A model generated the notes under the pieces. That model saw only the letters and a program-made list of their open reading frames with translations. It did no database searches and was not told the origin of the DNA. A program made the position numbers and the translations under genes. Shown here piece after piece: positions 28,281 through 37,205 of a DNA stretch of 64,000 nucleotides. The stretch covers positions 1,296,882 through 1,360,881 of the forward strand of contig NZ_WPCV01000002.1 of NCBI RefSeq assembly GCF_018035235.1, read 5' to 3'. Every line of letters starts with the position of its first letter. Position 1 is the first letter of the stretch. Source of the stretch: Citrobacter sp. On2M. GTDB lineage: Bacteria > Pseudomonadota > Gammaproteobacteria > Enterobacterales > Enterobacteriaceae.

Positions 28281-29291
28281 CTATTTTTCAATCGGCGGTA
28301 AATTTAGAGTTGGGGAAACCTTAATCTTCCTGTCATAAACTAAAACTTGGCTCTCTGTTTTGTGTCCGGAGAAAAGCTGCTTTTCCCTACTTGAACCATC
28401 GTAATCTGAAATCCCTTTTGCTTTGAGATCATGAAAAGTACACGGCAGTTTTCTATCTAGTTTTTTTCCTGCTGCTTCCCTTGCCGTTTCCCACAGATCA
28501 TTAAACCCACTTTTCGAGTATTTAGTTTTTTTGCTGCTACAGATAACCGTTTCCCGTCCACCCAGAGTTTTTGCAAGTTCGATGGCGTTATGAAGCCGTT
28601 CAGTCCAGACTTTTATTTGTTTAGTCCCTGTCTTTCCCTGCTGGATAAAAATGCCTTCCTCACTTACTTGCGACCATTTGAGAGAGAGAACATCCGAAAC
28701 GCGAGCTGCACATAAGTAAGATATCTCCATGCCAACCCGGAGAGCTGGTGCCGCCTCTTCATAGATTGCCTGATATTCTTCGTCTGTCACGTACACGTCA
28801 CGGGCTTTTAAAGAGAACTTGCGCACTCCTTTGCACGGATTTCCTTTCACGTACCCTCGTTCATATCCCCATGAGAAAACACGCGACATCCCGCCGAGTT
28901 CCTGGTTTGCCTGGTTAATACTGCGTTGGCCACGTTTATCCATATAGATCCTGACCATCTCAATTTTTATGTCATCTGCTCGCATATTCCCGAACACTGG
29001 GACCAGGTTTTTTTCATACGACCTGTAATCAGTCTGTGTTCGCGGAGCCAGTTCAGCAAAAGCTGGGCTGCTGGTGAATAACTTCCATAATTTAGAAAAT
29101 GTCATTACGTCTGAACGCTTGGCTTTTTCTTCCTCATAACGCGCCCATAGCCGGGACATACTCGTCCCGGTAATAGGTGCAAGAGTTACGCTTTGTTTTG
29201 TTCCTTTTGGCTTCCACACATAGCTATAACGGTTTTTAGTTACGCGTGGCGGGAGGTGCATGTCTTTAGGATCTTTTCTTGGTCTGCCCAT
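28281..29291 (-). CDS. Phage-type tyrosine integrase
   Basis: Site-specific recombinase (336 residues), presumably for integration into tRNA-Ser(CGA). The N-terminal arm-binding region begins MGRPRKDPKDMHLPPRVTKN. The catalytic domain shows Arg in CAARVSDVLSLKW, His in TFHDLKAKG, His in FSGHKTESQ and Tyr in VLVYDR. The usual HxxR arginine reads lysine (HDLK), a variant seen in some phage integrases. The ATG at 29291 was chosen over an open extension to 29543, because the extension overlaps a separate conserved small gene. It overlaps that gene by 26 bases. Confidence 0.92.
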   Translation of the reverse strand: MGRPRKDPKDMHLPPRVTKNRYSYVWKPKGTKQSVTLAPITGTSMSRLWARYEEEKAKRSDVMTFSKLWKLFTSSPAFAELAPRTQTDYRSYEKNLVPVFGNMRADDIKIEMVRIYMDKRGQRSINQANQELGGMSRVFSWGYERGYVKGNPCKGVRKFSLKARDVYVTDEEYQAIYEEAAPALRVGMEISYLCAARVSDVLSLKWSQVSEEGIFIQQGKTGTKQIKVWTERLHNAIELAKTLGGRETVICSSKKTKYSKSGFNDLWETAREAAGKKLDRKLPCTFHDLKAKGISDYDGSSREKQLFSGHKTESQVLVYDRKIKVSPTLNLPPIEK

Positions 29292-29508
29292 TGATTGCGT
29301 CGTAATTTGGCTCAAGTGCAACATATTCATCGACCTTAGGTAATTCAGAAACTCCGGGATCAATACTTCTGCGCAATACAATTGGGCGGTTCCGCCCATC
29401 AGTGGTGAACGGTATGCCGTGACACCGCAGCTGTCGCTGCTGGTGGGTGTAGCGCTGATAGCCAGTAATTTCTGCAATTTCCTGAGGAGACAGTGTAAGT
29501 TCGTGCAT
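29266..29508 (-). CDS. DUF4224-type small protein, probable excisionase
   Basis: An 80-residue protein beginning MHELTLSPQEIAEITGYQRY, the DUF4224 pattern found directly upstream of integrase genes in many enteric prophages. The N-terminus looks like a short winged-helix or AlpA-like recognition region (SPQEIAEITG). The stop lies inside the integrase start region, implying coupling. A role as recombination directionality factor (Xis) is inferred from position and size. Confidence 0.75.
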   Translation of the reverse strand: MHELTLSPQEIAEITGYQRYTHQQRQLRCHGIPFTTDGRNRPIVLRRSIDPGVSELPKVDEYVALEPNYDAINGQTKKRS

Positions 29509-29578
29509 AGCTCATCTCTCTGATGGCCTGCCTGTAAAAACATACCAGGCAGGATCCGTAAATTGTGAAATTAGAAAA

Positions 29579-30955
29579 TCAGTTTGCGGTCAGGCGTTGC
29601 CAGATTGCAGAGACGTATTTGACCTGATGTCGGGCGTCAGAAAGCGCATTGTGCATGTCGCCTTCAAACGGGATGTCGAAGCGTGGATTGATACCGACAG
29701 ATTTTCCCAGTTCAACCATGGTCCTTACGTCCCTGTCATTCCAGAACGGAACAGCGAAGGGAGTATCTGTTAATGCGTATGCGCGGCGAAGAATTACGTT
29801 ATCAAACGAGCATCCATTACCCCACATCTGAACGGTGTGACTACCGTTAGCAGCATTTTCAGCAATAAAGTCAGCCAGAAGTTCGAGAGTCTCAAGCAGC
29901 CCCATGGCTTCATCAACAAGAATGGCAGAGCGGGCTTCAGATGATTGTTTCAACCACCACTGAATTGTAGAGGCATCCGGTTTCATGCCAAACGACATCG
30001 ATGATTCAAGGCTGACAACTCGATAAAACTCGGCTCCAGTGTTACCAGTTGAAGGATCGAAAAATACAGCGCCGATAGAGACTATTGGGGCATCAGGACT
30101 GTTGCCCATAGTTTCCATATCAACCATCAGGTGAGTATAAAAAGCGTTCAGGGGATCCGTATCAATATGGTGAACGGGTTCATTATTCAGGGAAGCTGAC
30201 GCGTCACCAGTTGCATCAGCTCTTTTAACTGGCAAAACTGCTGCTTCGCTCTGAGACACTTCAGGATTAGTTTTGATTTCGTTGTTGTCAGTTTCTTCCA
30301 TCTGCACATCGCTGGTGGTTTCCTCTGTAGTGCCTTGATGTAATTTTTCTTCGACGGCGCGCTGGCGTACCTGATCTATGACAGAAAGCGCTGGCGCTTG
30401 CTGGTTCCCCATTAGGCCATTGATGGAAAACACACCGTTGCCCATGTTGGTGATTTCTGGTTGTTCGACTACTGCGTTCTGTTCAGCTGTGACTTTCTCG
30501 TTAATCTCGTTTTCCCAGCTTTTTTCTGGCACGTGACCGGCTGCCGCCAGCGTTTCTTCTGAGGGATTTGAGTGGTCATTTTCGGTTAGATTGGCATTGA
30601 TATATGCCCGCAACCGTCCGGGAAAGTTAACTAACTCGGATGACGTGCCGCGGATGAGTGCAAAGATGGCGGCGCGTGAATAGTCTAGGATGCCAGCGGT
30701 TTTGCGCAGCGCCTCAGACCATTCGCTGAACGGACTTTCTTTCTTGCTGACAATCTCTTTAGCGCGACGGTAGACCCCACCCGGGATATCGTAGATGTTG
30801 AAATCCATTGGAAGTGTGGCCAGCGCAATATCAATGTCCAGAGTGTCCAGTGTGTGGACAAGTTCCGGATTGCGATCGGTCTTATTGCCACCACCAGCGT
30901 TGGTTCCTGAGTCAGTGCGCTGAATCTCCGACACACGATTGCCTTTATCCCCCAC
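29579..30955 (-). CDS. Phage DEDDh exonuclease (RecE / exodeoxyribonuclease VIII-like)
   Basis: A 458-residue protein with a C-terminal 3'-5' exonuclease domain (about residues 275-458). Exo I MVDMETMG gives the Asp and Glu, FDNVILRRAYA is the second acidic motif, and DMHNALSDARHQ supplies the His and last Asp. The N-terminal half is low in recognisable motifs, with an Asp/Glu/Asn-rich linker. Such proteins are annotated as exodeoxyribonuclease VIII in lambdoid prophages, though RecE proper differs in its nuclease domain. The likely start is GTG at 30955 behind AGGA. It is transcribed with integrase, leftward as in the lambda recombination region. Confidence 0.82.
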   Translation of the reverse strand: MGDKGNRVSEIQRTDSGTNAGGGNKTDRNPELVHTLDTLDIDIALATLPMDFNIYDIPGGVYRRAKEIVSKKESPFSEWSEALRKTAGILDYSRAAIFALIRGTSSELVNFPGRLRAYINANLTENDHSNPSEETLAAAGHVPEKSWENEINEKVTAEQNAVVEQPEITNMGNGVFSINGLMGNQQAPALSVIDQVRQRAVEEKLHQGTTEETTSDVQMEETDNNEIKTNPEVSQSEAAVLPVKRADATGDASASLNNEPVHHIDTDPLNAFYTHLMVDMETMGNSPDAPIVSIGAVFFDPSTGNTGAEFYRVVSLESSMSFGMKPDASTIQWWLKQSSEARSAILVDEAMGLLETLELLADFIAENAANGSHTVQMWGNGCSFDNVILRRAYALTDTPFAVPFWNDRDVRTMVELGKSVGINPRFDIPFEGDMHNALSDARHQVKYVSAIWQRLTAN

Positions 30956-31017
30956 GAATTGCGTCCTGATCTTTATCCTAACCCCACTGATGGTTTACCT
31001 CAAAAGGAGGCTTAATC

Positions 31018-31572
31018 ATGCAATCAGCCACGTATCAACATCATAGCCAGCGTTTAGCTATTCCGTTGAAAACGGAAAATCATTTTAAACCCCAGCGCCG
31101 TGACGGCATTCAGCACCGTGCCATATTGGCCGCCGTTCGTGAATGGGAATCGACATTACCAGGACAGGCACAGGAACGGATCGCTCAGCTGGTGGCTGAA
31201 GAGTGGGCCAAAGCAGATGGCCGCGGAATTGCTGTTAATAAACAGAATTTGTTCCGATATCTGAAAAACGAGGGCGGTTCGGAAAAGTACACGGCTTACG
31301 TTATGCAGCTTTCAGGTTCAATTATTGCCGCTATGCCAGTTCAGATTGCCAGAAAGCACGGGTTAAGTAATGCAAGCACAGAAGCGGAGCTGGTGGCGAA
31401 CGCTATCAAAGAGTGTAGTGAGGCACACCATGCGAAGTTAATTGGCGCTCCATTACAAAAGCTCGAGAAGGAAATTCGTGAGGCGGCAATCGCATTGTTC
31501 AACATGTTACCTGCTGACGCGGCGGGACCACTACTGGCGAGTATAAGCGCCGTAGCGCCGCAATTGTTTTAA
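31018..31572 (+). CDS. YdaT-like phage protein at the cII position
   Basis: A 184-residue protein with the layout of the YdaT domain family (Rac prophage YdaT is often listed as a toxin): an N-terminal AILAAVREWESTLPGQAQERIAQLVAEEW segment read in parts, then NLFRYLKNEGGSEKYTAYV and a C-terminal helical region. A very strong ribosome site AAAGGAGG precedes the ATG. It is the first rightward gene, immediately before the replication genes, the place held by cII in lambda. A regulatory or growth-inhibiting role is plausible but not shown. Confidence 0.65.
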   Translation: MQSATYQHHSQRLAIPLKTENHFKPQRRDGIQHRAILAAVREWESTLPGQAQERIAQLVAEEWAKADGRGIAVNKQNLFRYLKNEGGSEKYTAYVMQLSGSIIAAMPVQIARKHGLSNASTEAELVANAIKECSEAHHAKLIGAPLQKLEKEIREAAIALFNMLPADAAGPLLASISAVAPQLF

Positions 31573-31620
31573 TCGAGTTTTGACCAATGACCATTATTAC
31601 TGCAACTCGCGGGGTGAAGT

Positions 31621-32736
31621 ATGCCTAATCCTTTGGCTAAGGCCATGCCTAAGAGTAAGGCTAATAACGAGCCTTACCGTAAGGTGAAGATCACCATGTG
31701 GGATGACCCGAAGTTTCGAGCATTATCACCACTCCCGCCAAGTGGGCAGAGTCTGTTTATTTACCTGCTTACAGGTCCATTCACGGGGATCATCCCCGGC
31801 CTGTATAAGGCGGGGAGGGCTGCTATGGCTGAAGAATTAAACTGGGATGTCGAAGCCTTCGACTTAGCCTTAGGCGAAGCCATAGCGTTAGGTATGGTGG
31901 AAGCCGACCTTAAAGCCAGAGTTTTTTGGTTGCCTAATGCGGTCAAACATAACCCGCCAGCATCAGTGAACGTGATCAAATCATGGGCGAGATCGTTTGA
32001 ATTACTGCCTGAATGTTCACTGAAAGATAAAGCATATGAAGCTCTCAAAGCCGCATGTTACGGGGTTTCTGACGCTATGGGGATGGCTTTTGATAAGGCT
32101 TTCGCCTTGCCTAAGGATAAGGCTAAGTCTTTGGCTAAACCTTTGCCATCAGGTATCCAGAAAGCAGTTAGCAGTAAACAGATCTTAAACCCCTCTCTTA
32201 ACGCGTGCGCGATGAAAAATTCGAATGGGGAGGAACTGCCGCCCCCGGCCATGCCCCGATATCTGGACGGTGTTGATGAGCCGATCGGGAAATTCAGCAT
32301 GGCAGATAGCTGGCTCCCATCCAGAGATTTCCGACAGCGTGCCGCATCGTGGGGGATCTCCCTCCCTGAACCAGATTACCTTCGGACTGAACTCGCAGAA
32401 TTCATTGCGTACTGGGAGTCGGAAGGGAAAGTTTTTACGCAAATCCAGTGGGAACAAAAATTTGCCCGACATGTAGCCCGGGTGAGAGCGCAGGTAAAAC
32501 CAGAAACCGGAGGTAACAGTCATGTGGGAGCAGGAGCAGAACCAACAGCATCCCGGGCAGTTCAGCAAATTCAGTCAGCCCACGCAGAGTGGCGCCGCAG
32601 GAATGGACTTGATGGCGACGGAAACAGCCTGGCGTCTGTGGCAGGTCATGGGGGAGGTGTATTCGAACCGATGGACCCAGAAGAACGGGGCGGAGCCTTC
32701 GCCTATCTGGATAGCCCAGATAGGTTCGATGACTGA
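31621..32736 (+). CDS. Phage replication protein, O-like with DnaT-type C-terminal domain
   Basis: A 371-residue protein. The N-terminal region (about residues 18-120: VKITMWDDPKFRALSPLPPSGQ onward, winged-helix-like) resembles prophage replication initiators. The C-terminal part contains a DnaT-like single-strand-binding segment (FSMADSWLPSRDFRQRAASWG to WEQKFARHVARVR, about 223-297). A Lys/Ala-rich middle (FDKAFALPKDKAKSLAKP) is encoded by tandem 24-base repeats at 32092-32139 that may be the origin. It overlaps the P-like gene at its end, as O and P do in lambda. Confidence 0.8.
   Translation: MPNPLAKAMPKSKANNEPYRKVKITMWDDPKFRALSPLPPSGQSLFIYLLTGPFTGIIPGLYKAGRAAMAEELNWDVEAFDLALGEAIALGMVEADLKARVFWLPNAVKHNPPASVNVIKSWARSFELLPECSLKDKAYEALKAACYGVSDAMGMAFDKAFALPKDKAKSLAKPLPSGIQKAVSSKQILNPSLNACAMKNSNGEELPPPAMPRYLDGVDEPIGKFSMADSWLPSRDFRQRAASWGISLPEPDYLRTELAEFIAYWESEGKVFTQIQWEQKFARHVARVRAQVKPETGGNSHVGAGAEPTASRAVQQIQSAHAEWRRRNGLDGDGNSLASVAGHGGGVFEPMDPEERGGAFAYLDSPDRFDD
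32092..32139 (+). repeat. Two tandem 24-base repeats, candidate origin iterons inside the replication gene
   Basis: Units 32092-32115 and 32116-32139 both begin GATAAGGCT and agree at 17 of 24 positions by eye. Related TAAGGCTAA and GCCTTA words occur again near 31633-31670. Lambda-type origins consist of iterons within the middle of gene O, so this position is suggestive. Confidence 0.5.
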
Positions 32737-32887
32737 ACAGCAAATTCGGCTGGTTTGTCAGCAGTGCATGGAGCGCTGCGTAATGGGAAATACATGGCCG
32801 CCAGACCTGGCTGAGTTTGTTTCTCTGGTTTCAGAGAGTGGAGCGAATCCATTCGGACTGACATCGGAGCAGGTTATGACGGAATAA
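32522..32887 (+). pseudogene. Replication protein P-like gene, truncated
   Basis: A 121-residue reading related to lambda P-type helicase loaders (SPIWIAQIGSMTEQQIRLVCQQCMERCVMG, seen in parts, then GNTWPPDLAEFVSLVSESGANPFGLTSEQV). Full-length members have about 230 residues; this one stops right after LTSEQVMTE, where the family continues toward its C-terminal domain. It overlaps the O-like gene by 215 bases in another frame. Sequence directly after the stop belongs to an unrelated late-gene type, so a deletion end-point probably lies at about 32880-32900. Confidence 0.72.
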
Positions 32888-32900
32888 CCGGACCGCTGCG

Positions 32901-34451
32901 TTGTGCGAGGTGGTGGAAGACGCCCGGGACAGGGCTGAAAAGTCAGCCACCGTTTCTGCAGAAAATGAGCGTGCCACGGCAGAAAATGTCCTGAAATCAG
33001 CTGAAGTGCTGGAGGAAATACGTAAACTGGCTCCGGAGAACTACGGAAAGCGATTCGAAAACTTCGACGATATTGTCAGTCGCTGTACGACGGCAATGCT
33101 GAGGCTGGAACGCCCTGAAGTTGAATCCAGCCGTATCCGGCTTACGGTCGCAGAAAATATTCATTATGACTATACCGACGCCATTCACGGACAGTGTGAT
33201 ATAGCAGAGCCGGAACAATACCGGGTTGAAATGTATACCTACACGACCGGAGAATATTTCAACGGTGAGGCCAGTCTTGAACATGACGGCACTTTTTATT
33301 TTAAACGCAGCTGGGAGGGAGCCAAACAGTTCCGTTTAATCAGGAAGAAAGACAATTCCTGGATTACAACGCTTGAATTTCCACTGTGCATTCGCAGTTA
33401 CTGGATGGCTGAGGAAAAGGATCCGGATGTGGTCAGGGTCATGAAAGACCGCTGCTACACGTATGATCAGGCGGTTGCCGCACTTGCGCTGATGGTTCAA
33501 CGACATGAGGCCACAGACCGTTATGTGGCCGGATTGTGTGCACTGGTGGAGCCAGAAGGTGGTGTAAAGTTTTATGTTAACCGGTTATCAGGACAGTCTC
33601 CACGTGCATATTACCGGATGGGCAATGCGGCCTGGGTTTACTACGCGCTTGCTTTCTATCTTGAAAAATACCCTGACGGTGTACATGCCAGCCTTGTAAG
33701 AGAAAAACTGACTCAGGGTATGCGGTGGCTGGAAACATTTAAAGTCCGCATTCCGGGAGACTTACGGGAAGGTCTGTACATGGGCGGTCGTGGTAAATTT
33801 CATGATGGCGGCGCCAGTTTTGATCCTGATTTTATTGCTGAATGGTGCGCCCTGGAACATAACGTGGATATCTGGTTTCTGTTTGAACTGATGGGGCGAG
33901 CCGGCTTTGAAGGGTATACCGAAAAAGCAGACGCACTGGCAGAGAAAATAATCTCCGGGTTCTGGAACGAAAGTGAGGGGCGTTTTCGTCAGGGTGTTCA
34001 TCCGGACAGATACGATGACGCGGCGGCTCTGGATCAGTCAAGCTGGGGCGGGACTTTTATTGCCAATTTTGATCAGGAAAAAGCGCGGCGTTGCCAGAAA
34101 TACATGTCCCGTTTTTACTACGGGACGAAAGAGACCAGAGGATACACGCCTTATCATCCGGATTATGGTTATCCGGGGCACAGGAGGGGAGTATGGGTTG
34201 AAGGAACGGCCGGAGTGGCGTTATTTGAGCGAAAGATGGGCAATGACCAGCAGGCCATGGATCTGATAGCGGCGATGGCACCCCTTTGTAATATCTATGG
34301 CTATCGGGACTCCTGTTCTGATCCGTCCTACGATGTTCTCCCGGCGTGGCCTTCAACAACAAATACAGCCTGGGTGATTCTGGTGTGTATCCCAGACAAT
34401 TTCTGGCTGGTAAACCGCCCCATGATGGATGTGGGTTTTATTGAATATTAA
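32901..34451 (+). pseudogene. 5'-truncated tail-fibre or six-hairpin glycosidase-like gene
   Basis: An open frame of 516 codons from TTG at 32901 with no ribosome site. The first 45 residues (DARDRAEKSATVSAENERATAEN) are alanine- and glutamate-rich coiled-coil sequence like the shaft of phage tail fibres. The rest (about 50-516) looks like an all-helical barrel enzyme: a repeating Trp/Tyr- and Gly-rich pattern, AYYRMGNAAWVYYALAFYLE, ALDQSSWGGTF and GVWVEGTAGVALFE, reminiscent of (alpha/alpha)6 carbohydrate-active enzymes. I cannot assign a family with confidence. It is probably the C-terminal part of a larger late gene brought next to the replication genes by deletion. Confidence 0.55.
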
Positions 34452-34761
34452 AGCGGTAGACACTCCTTTCCCTGACGCAGCAGGATACAGAACTTCTGCT
34501 TTGTCTGCGGCAGGAACTGAACTGCCGCTGCTTCAGAAAAGCAGCGGGTGAGCATGTTGGTATTACAGCCTCACCTGGAAGCGCTTTACAGCCACGAAGT
34601 CCGTTGCCTGAAGCTTCAATGGTACAGGCGACTGTGGCAGATAAAGAAGAGGTAAAAGGATTTAATGATATGGATGCTACTACTCAATACCACACTGGAT
34701 GGTAGCGTGAAGTACGTAAATCATTAACAAACATAAATCGTCAGTGAGTCAATTATATTTG

Positions 34762-34790
34762 AAAAAAAAGGCGGTCCTGTGGGGCCGCCT
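34762..34790 (-). terminator. Possible minus-strand terminator
   Basis: On the minus strand AGGCGG and CCGCCT form a six-pair stem followed by eight T. No minus-strand gene lies directly upstream other than the distant GIY-YIG gene, so it may be a phage relic. Confidence 0.45.
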
Positions 34791-35532
34791 GTAAGGGTGT
34801 CATAAATGAATGGAGTTATAATAATTTACGGAAGGTACGGGCGTATCTTCCTCAAATTACTATAAAAAAACAGGACTATAAGAAGTCCGGATATGGACAA
34901 GTAGAAGTATTAGTGCCTGCATTCCCCCATTTGATGTGGGGCTTGAATTAGGACATACAAAGCAGTATGGAAAATTGATCAGTATCAATGTCTTGAATGA
35001 AATAGAACTGATCAGATGATTGAGTAATATCTTACAATACAGTGTTTTTTATGGTTTTTTTTGTGATTTAAGTAAATTTTGTTCACGTTCAGTAACATTG
35101 AACATTCGTTTAGCTCATTCGGTAGAACAACGCTGATTTGTACTTCAGGTGGGGCATTTCATTACCACGTGCTGTGAACATTGATAATGGCAAAAGAAGA
35201 GCATCCATGGAAATGAATATTAATCTTTTTATGGTGGTTTATTAAGCAATTATGGTGTTGGTGATATTTGTGTTAAAAGTATTAGATATCAATCACAAAG
35301 ATTAAGTGACAACTATTCTGGTACTGACTATAAATTTACCCACGCGCTAAGGATATAGCGTATCCAATATGTATTGCTGTGTGATTACGGGTGTCTGTTG
35401 ATGTCAGCAGGCACGCGGTTTTTCACCATCGACTGTACACTGCTGCTTTCCTGACTGGCGAATTCTTTACTTGGGCGGGTTTTCTCCCCATTAACTCCTC
35501 GGTGCTTCTCCCGTTTAAAAAGAAGATATAAA

Positions 35533-35558
35533 AAACCAGTCGTAACGGACTGGTTTTT
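35533..35558. terminator. Bidirectional terminator downstream of GIY-YIG gene
   Basis: AAACCAGTC and GACTGGTTT pair around a short loop, with A-run and T-run on opposite sides. It lies about 140 bases past the 3' end of the minus-strand gene at 35697-37205. Confidence 0.65.
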
Positions 35559-35696
35559 AAGGGATTGTTTTATCTGCGCGAGAGGGTTTTAGCCTCCGTT
35601 CCCGACTCCCATAACGACTTACTACCATTTTGAAGGCTGTTGTGAGTCAAAAATGGGAGTAGATATTTTACGCGCGCATTAGACATCAGGCTATGC

Positions 35697-37205
35697 TCAA
35701 ATTGATTCAGCAAAACGTGGTTGGACGGCAGTATATTGGGATTGTACTTCTGCCACTCCACTTTTATTCTTACGTAATGCCAATGTCTCATAATAATGTT
35801 GTGCTACAACCGTTTCGATGAAATCGACGTCATTACCTGCAAGTTCATAAACTGCACTCTTGATCTCTTTCAGACTGACGTTAAAAAACTCTTTACGCCT
35901 ATTAACGAGGTTCGTCCGTTTGGTATCAAAGTGCTGATGAAGCGCATTTTCTAGTGCTGGAGCATCTTCACTATGGATCATAGCATGAACATCGAAGAGG
36001 AAAGGTACTGAGGCACTTCCCAGTTCATCCACCCGGTCCTGAGGATCAAGGCGGCGTGTCATACCAATTTTGAAAACATCTTCGCCGAAAGACCCTACAT
36101 TGGAGATGACATAGACATGCCCACGTTTGGTTTGCTGTGCCATGCTCAAAGCTTTTTGGCCCTTCAATTCTGCTTCGGTTAAGGCGTCACGCAACTCATC
36201 AATTTTAGATTGATATTTTTCTGCCTGTTCGGTAGTGAGTTGCGCCAATTTTGACTCCATTTCCTTACGGGCTTTATCCAGTGCTTTTTGTGCACGAAGC
36301 TCTTCCGCTTCAGCCTCTCTAATCGCCCGTTCAATCTCCTGCTGAGCTTTACGTTCTTCTGCCATTTGAGCACGAATTTCCCGCTGTTCTTCTTTTTCTG
36401 ACTGTTTTTTCATTTTGTAGGCATGTACGAGATCGAGCTCTTTTAATTTCAGTCTGAGATATTCTTTACTGATATGCACATCATTCACTTCGTTGAGTGC
36501 ATTGATTTTATCGAAAGCAGCCTGGATTCTGTCATGCATGACTGACCAATTCTTGAATGTGCAGTTGGCAATTGCTGCATCACACTCACCATTGAATGCT
36601 CTCGCTGTTAGGTTGATAGCTCGGGTAGTCATTTTTTTACCTTCGGCACGGGAATTATGGACCGTCCAGTCAGTTCCACACCAGATAGCACCTGCTCGAT
36701 TCTTGAGGCGTAACAAGGCTTTTTGCTCATTTCTGTTGTCTTTGATCGCCTCTTTAAACTCTTCAGAAGTATCGAAATCGAAATGTGGGTCGAACAGTCC
36801 CATCTCTGCAAAATCTACATCCTCACGATAAAGGGCAATTGCTTTTTCGAGCTCGTCATAGATGCTTTTTTTCTCGGCATAAGAAGCACGTAATGATGCT
36901 ATTTGATCCTGTAATGATAGGGTCGTTGACTGTGCATTACTCAGCAATGAGGTTGCTTCTTTCTCCAGAGAGGTAGCAGTATTTTTTGCACCGTCAATGA
37001 TTTCACGAGCTTGTTGTTCCGCCTCTAGCGTTACCCGAGTTGCTTCCGTTTCTGCATCAGAAATGACGGAATAACGCTCAAGTTGTGTTGTTTTACTGGC
37101 ATCTGAAGCTTTTACCGCGCGTAATTTTGTCAAAAGGACAAAAATGATGACAAGCAACAATACAACAACAGTCAATGCAGCGACTGAAAGATAACCCATA
37201 TTCAT
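35697..37205 (-). CDS. Membrane-anchored coiled-coil DUF4041 / T5orf172 GIY-YIG protein
   Basis: A 502-residue protein with an N-terminal membrane anchor (about residues 4-26), long Glu/Ala/Lys-rich coiled coils (about 35-115 and 255-355), a middle DUF4041-type region and a C-terminal T5orf172 GIY-YIG nuclease-like domain (about 362-447). That domain has GHVYVISN and FKIGMTRR as the paired GIY/YIG strands, Arg in DPQDRVDEL and Glu in APALENALHQHF. Proteins of this build are frequent in mobile elements and are suspected of acting on foreign DNA, but I know of no settled role. It is the rightmost gene of the island, alone, AT-rich and transcribed leftward. Confidence 0.82.
   Translation of the reverse strand: MNMGYLSVAALTVVVLLLVIIFVLLTKLRAVKASDASKTTQLERYSVISDAETEATRVTLEAEQQAREIIDGAKNTATSLEKEATSLLSNAQSTTLSLQDQIASLRASYAEKKSIYDELEKAIALYREDVDFAEMGLFDPHFDFDTSEEFKEAIKDNRNEQKALLRLKNRAGAIWCGTDWTVHNSRAEGKKMTTRAINLTARAFNGECDAAIANCTFKNWSVMHDRIQAAFDKINALNEVNDVHISKEYLRLKLKELDLVHAYKMKKQSEKEEQREIRAQMAEERKAQQEIERAIREAEAEELRAQKALDKARKEMESKLAQLTTEQAEKYQSKIDELRDALTEAELKGQKALSMAQQTKRGHVYVISNVGSFGEDVFKIGMTRRLDPQDRVDELGSASVPFLFDVHAMIHSEDAPALENALHQHFDTKRTNLVNRRKEFFNVSLKEIKSAVYELAGNDVDFIETVVAQHYYETLALRKNKSGVAEVQSQYTAVQPRFAESI

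Larger units (their letters stand above)
34452..35569. other. Gene-poor stretch inside the prophage remnant
   Basis: About 1.1 kb with no credible coding frame on either strand. It holds hairpins at 34762-34790 and 35533-35558 and a short D-arm-like stretch near 35109-35130. Composition is AT-rich in the right half. It looks like decayed phage late DNA. Confidence 0.5.

Noticed and set aside
29292..29543. Open extension giving a 420-codon integrase
   Set aside because: The extra 84 codons overlap a separate conserved-looking small gene in another frame and do not resemble an integrase arm domain; the ATG at 29291 gives a normal-length integrase.
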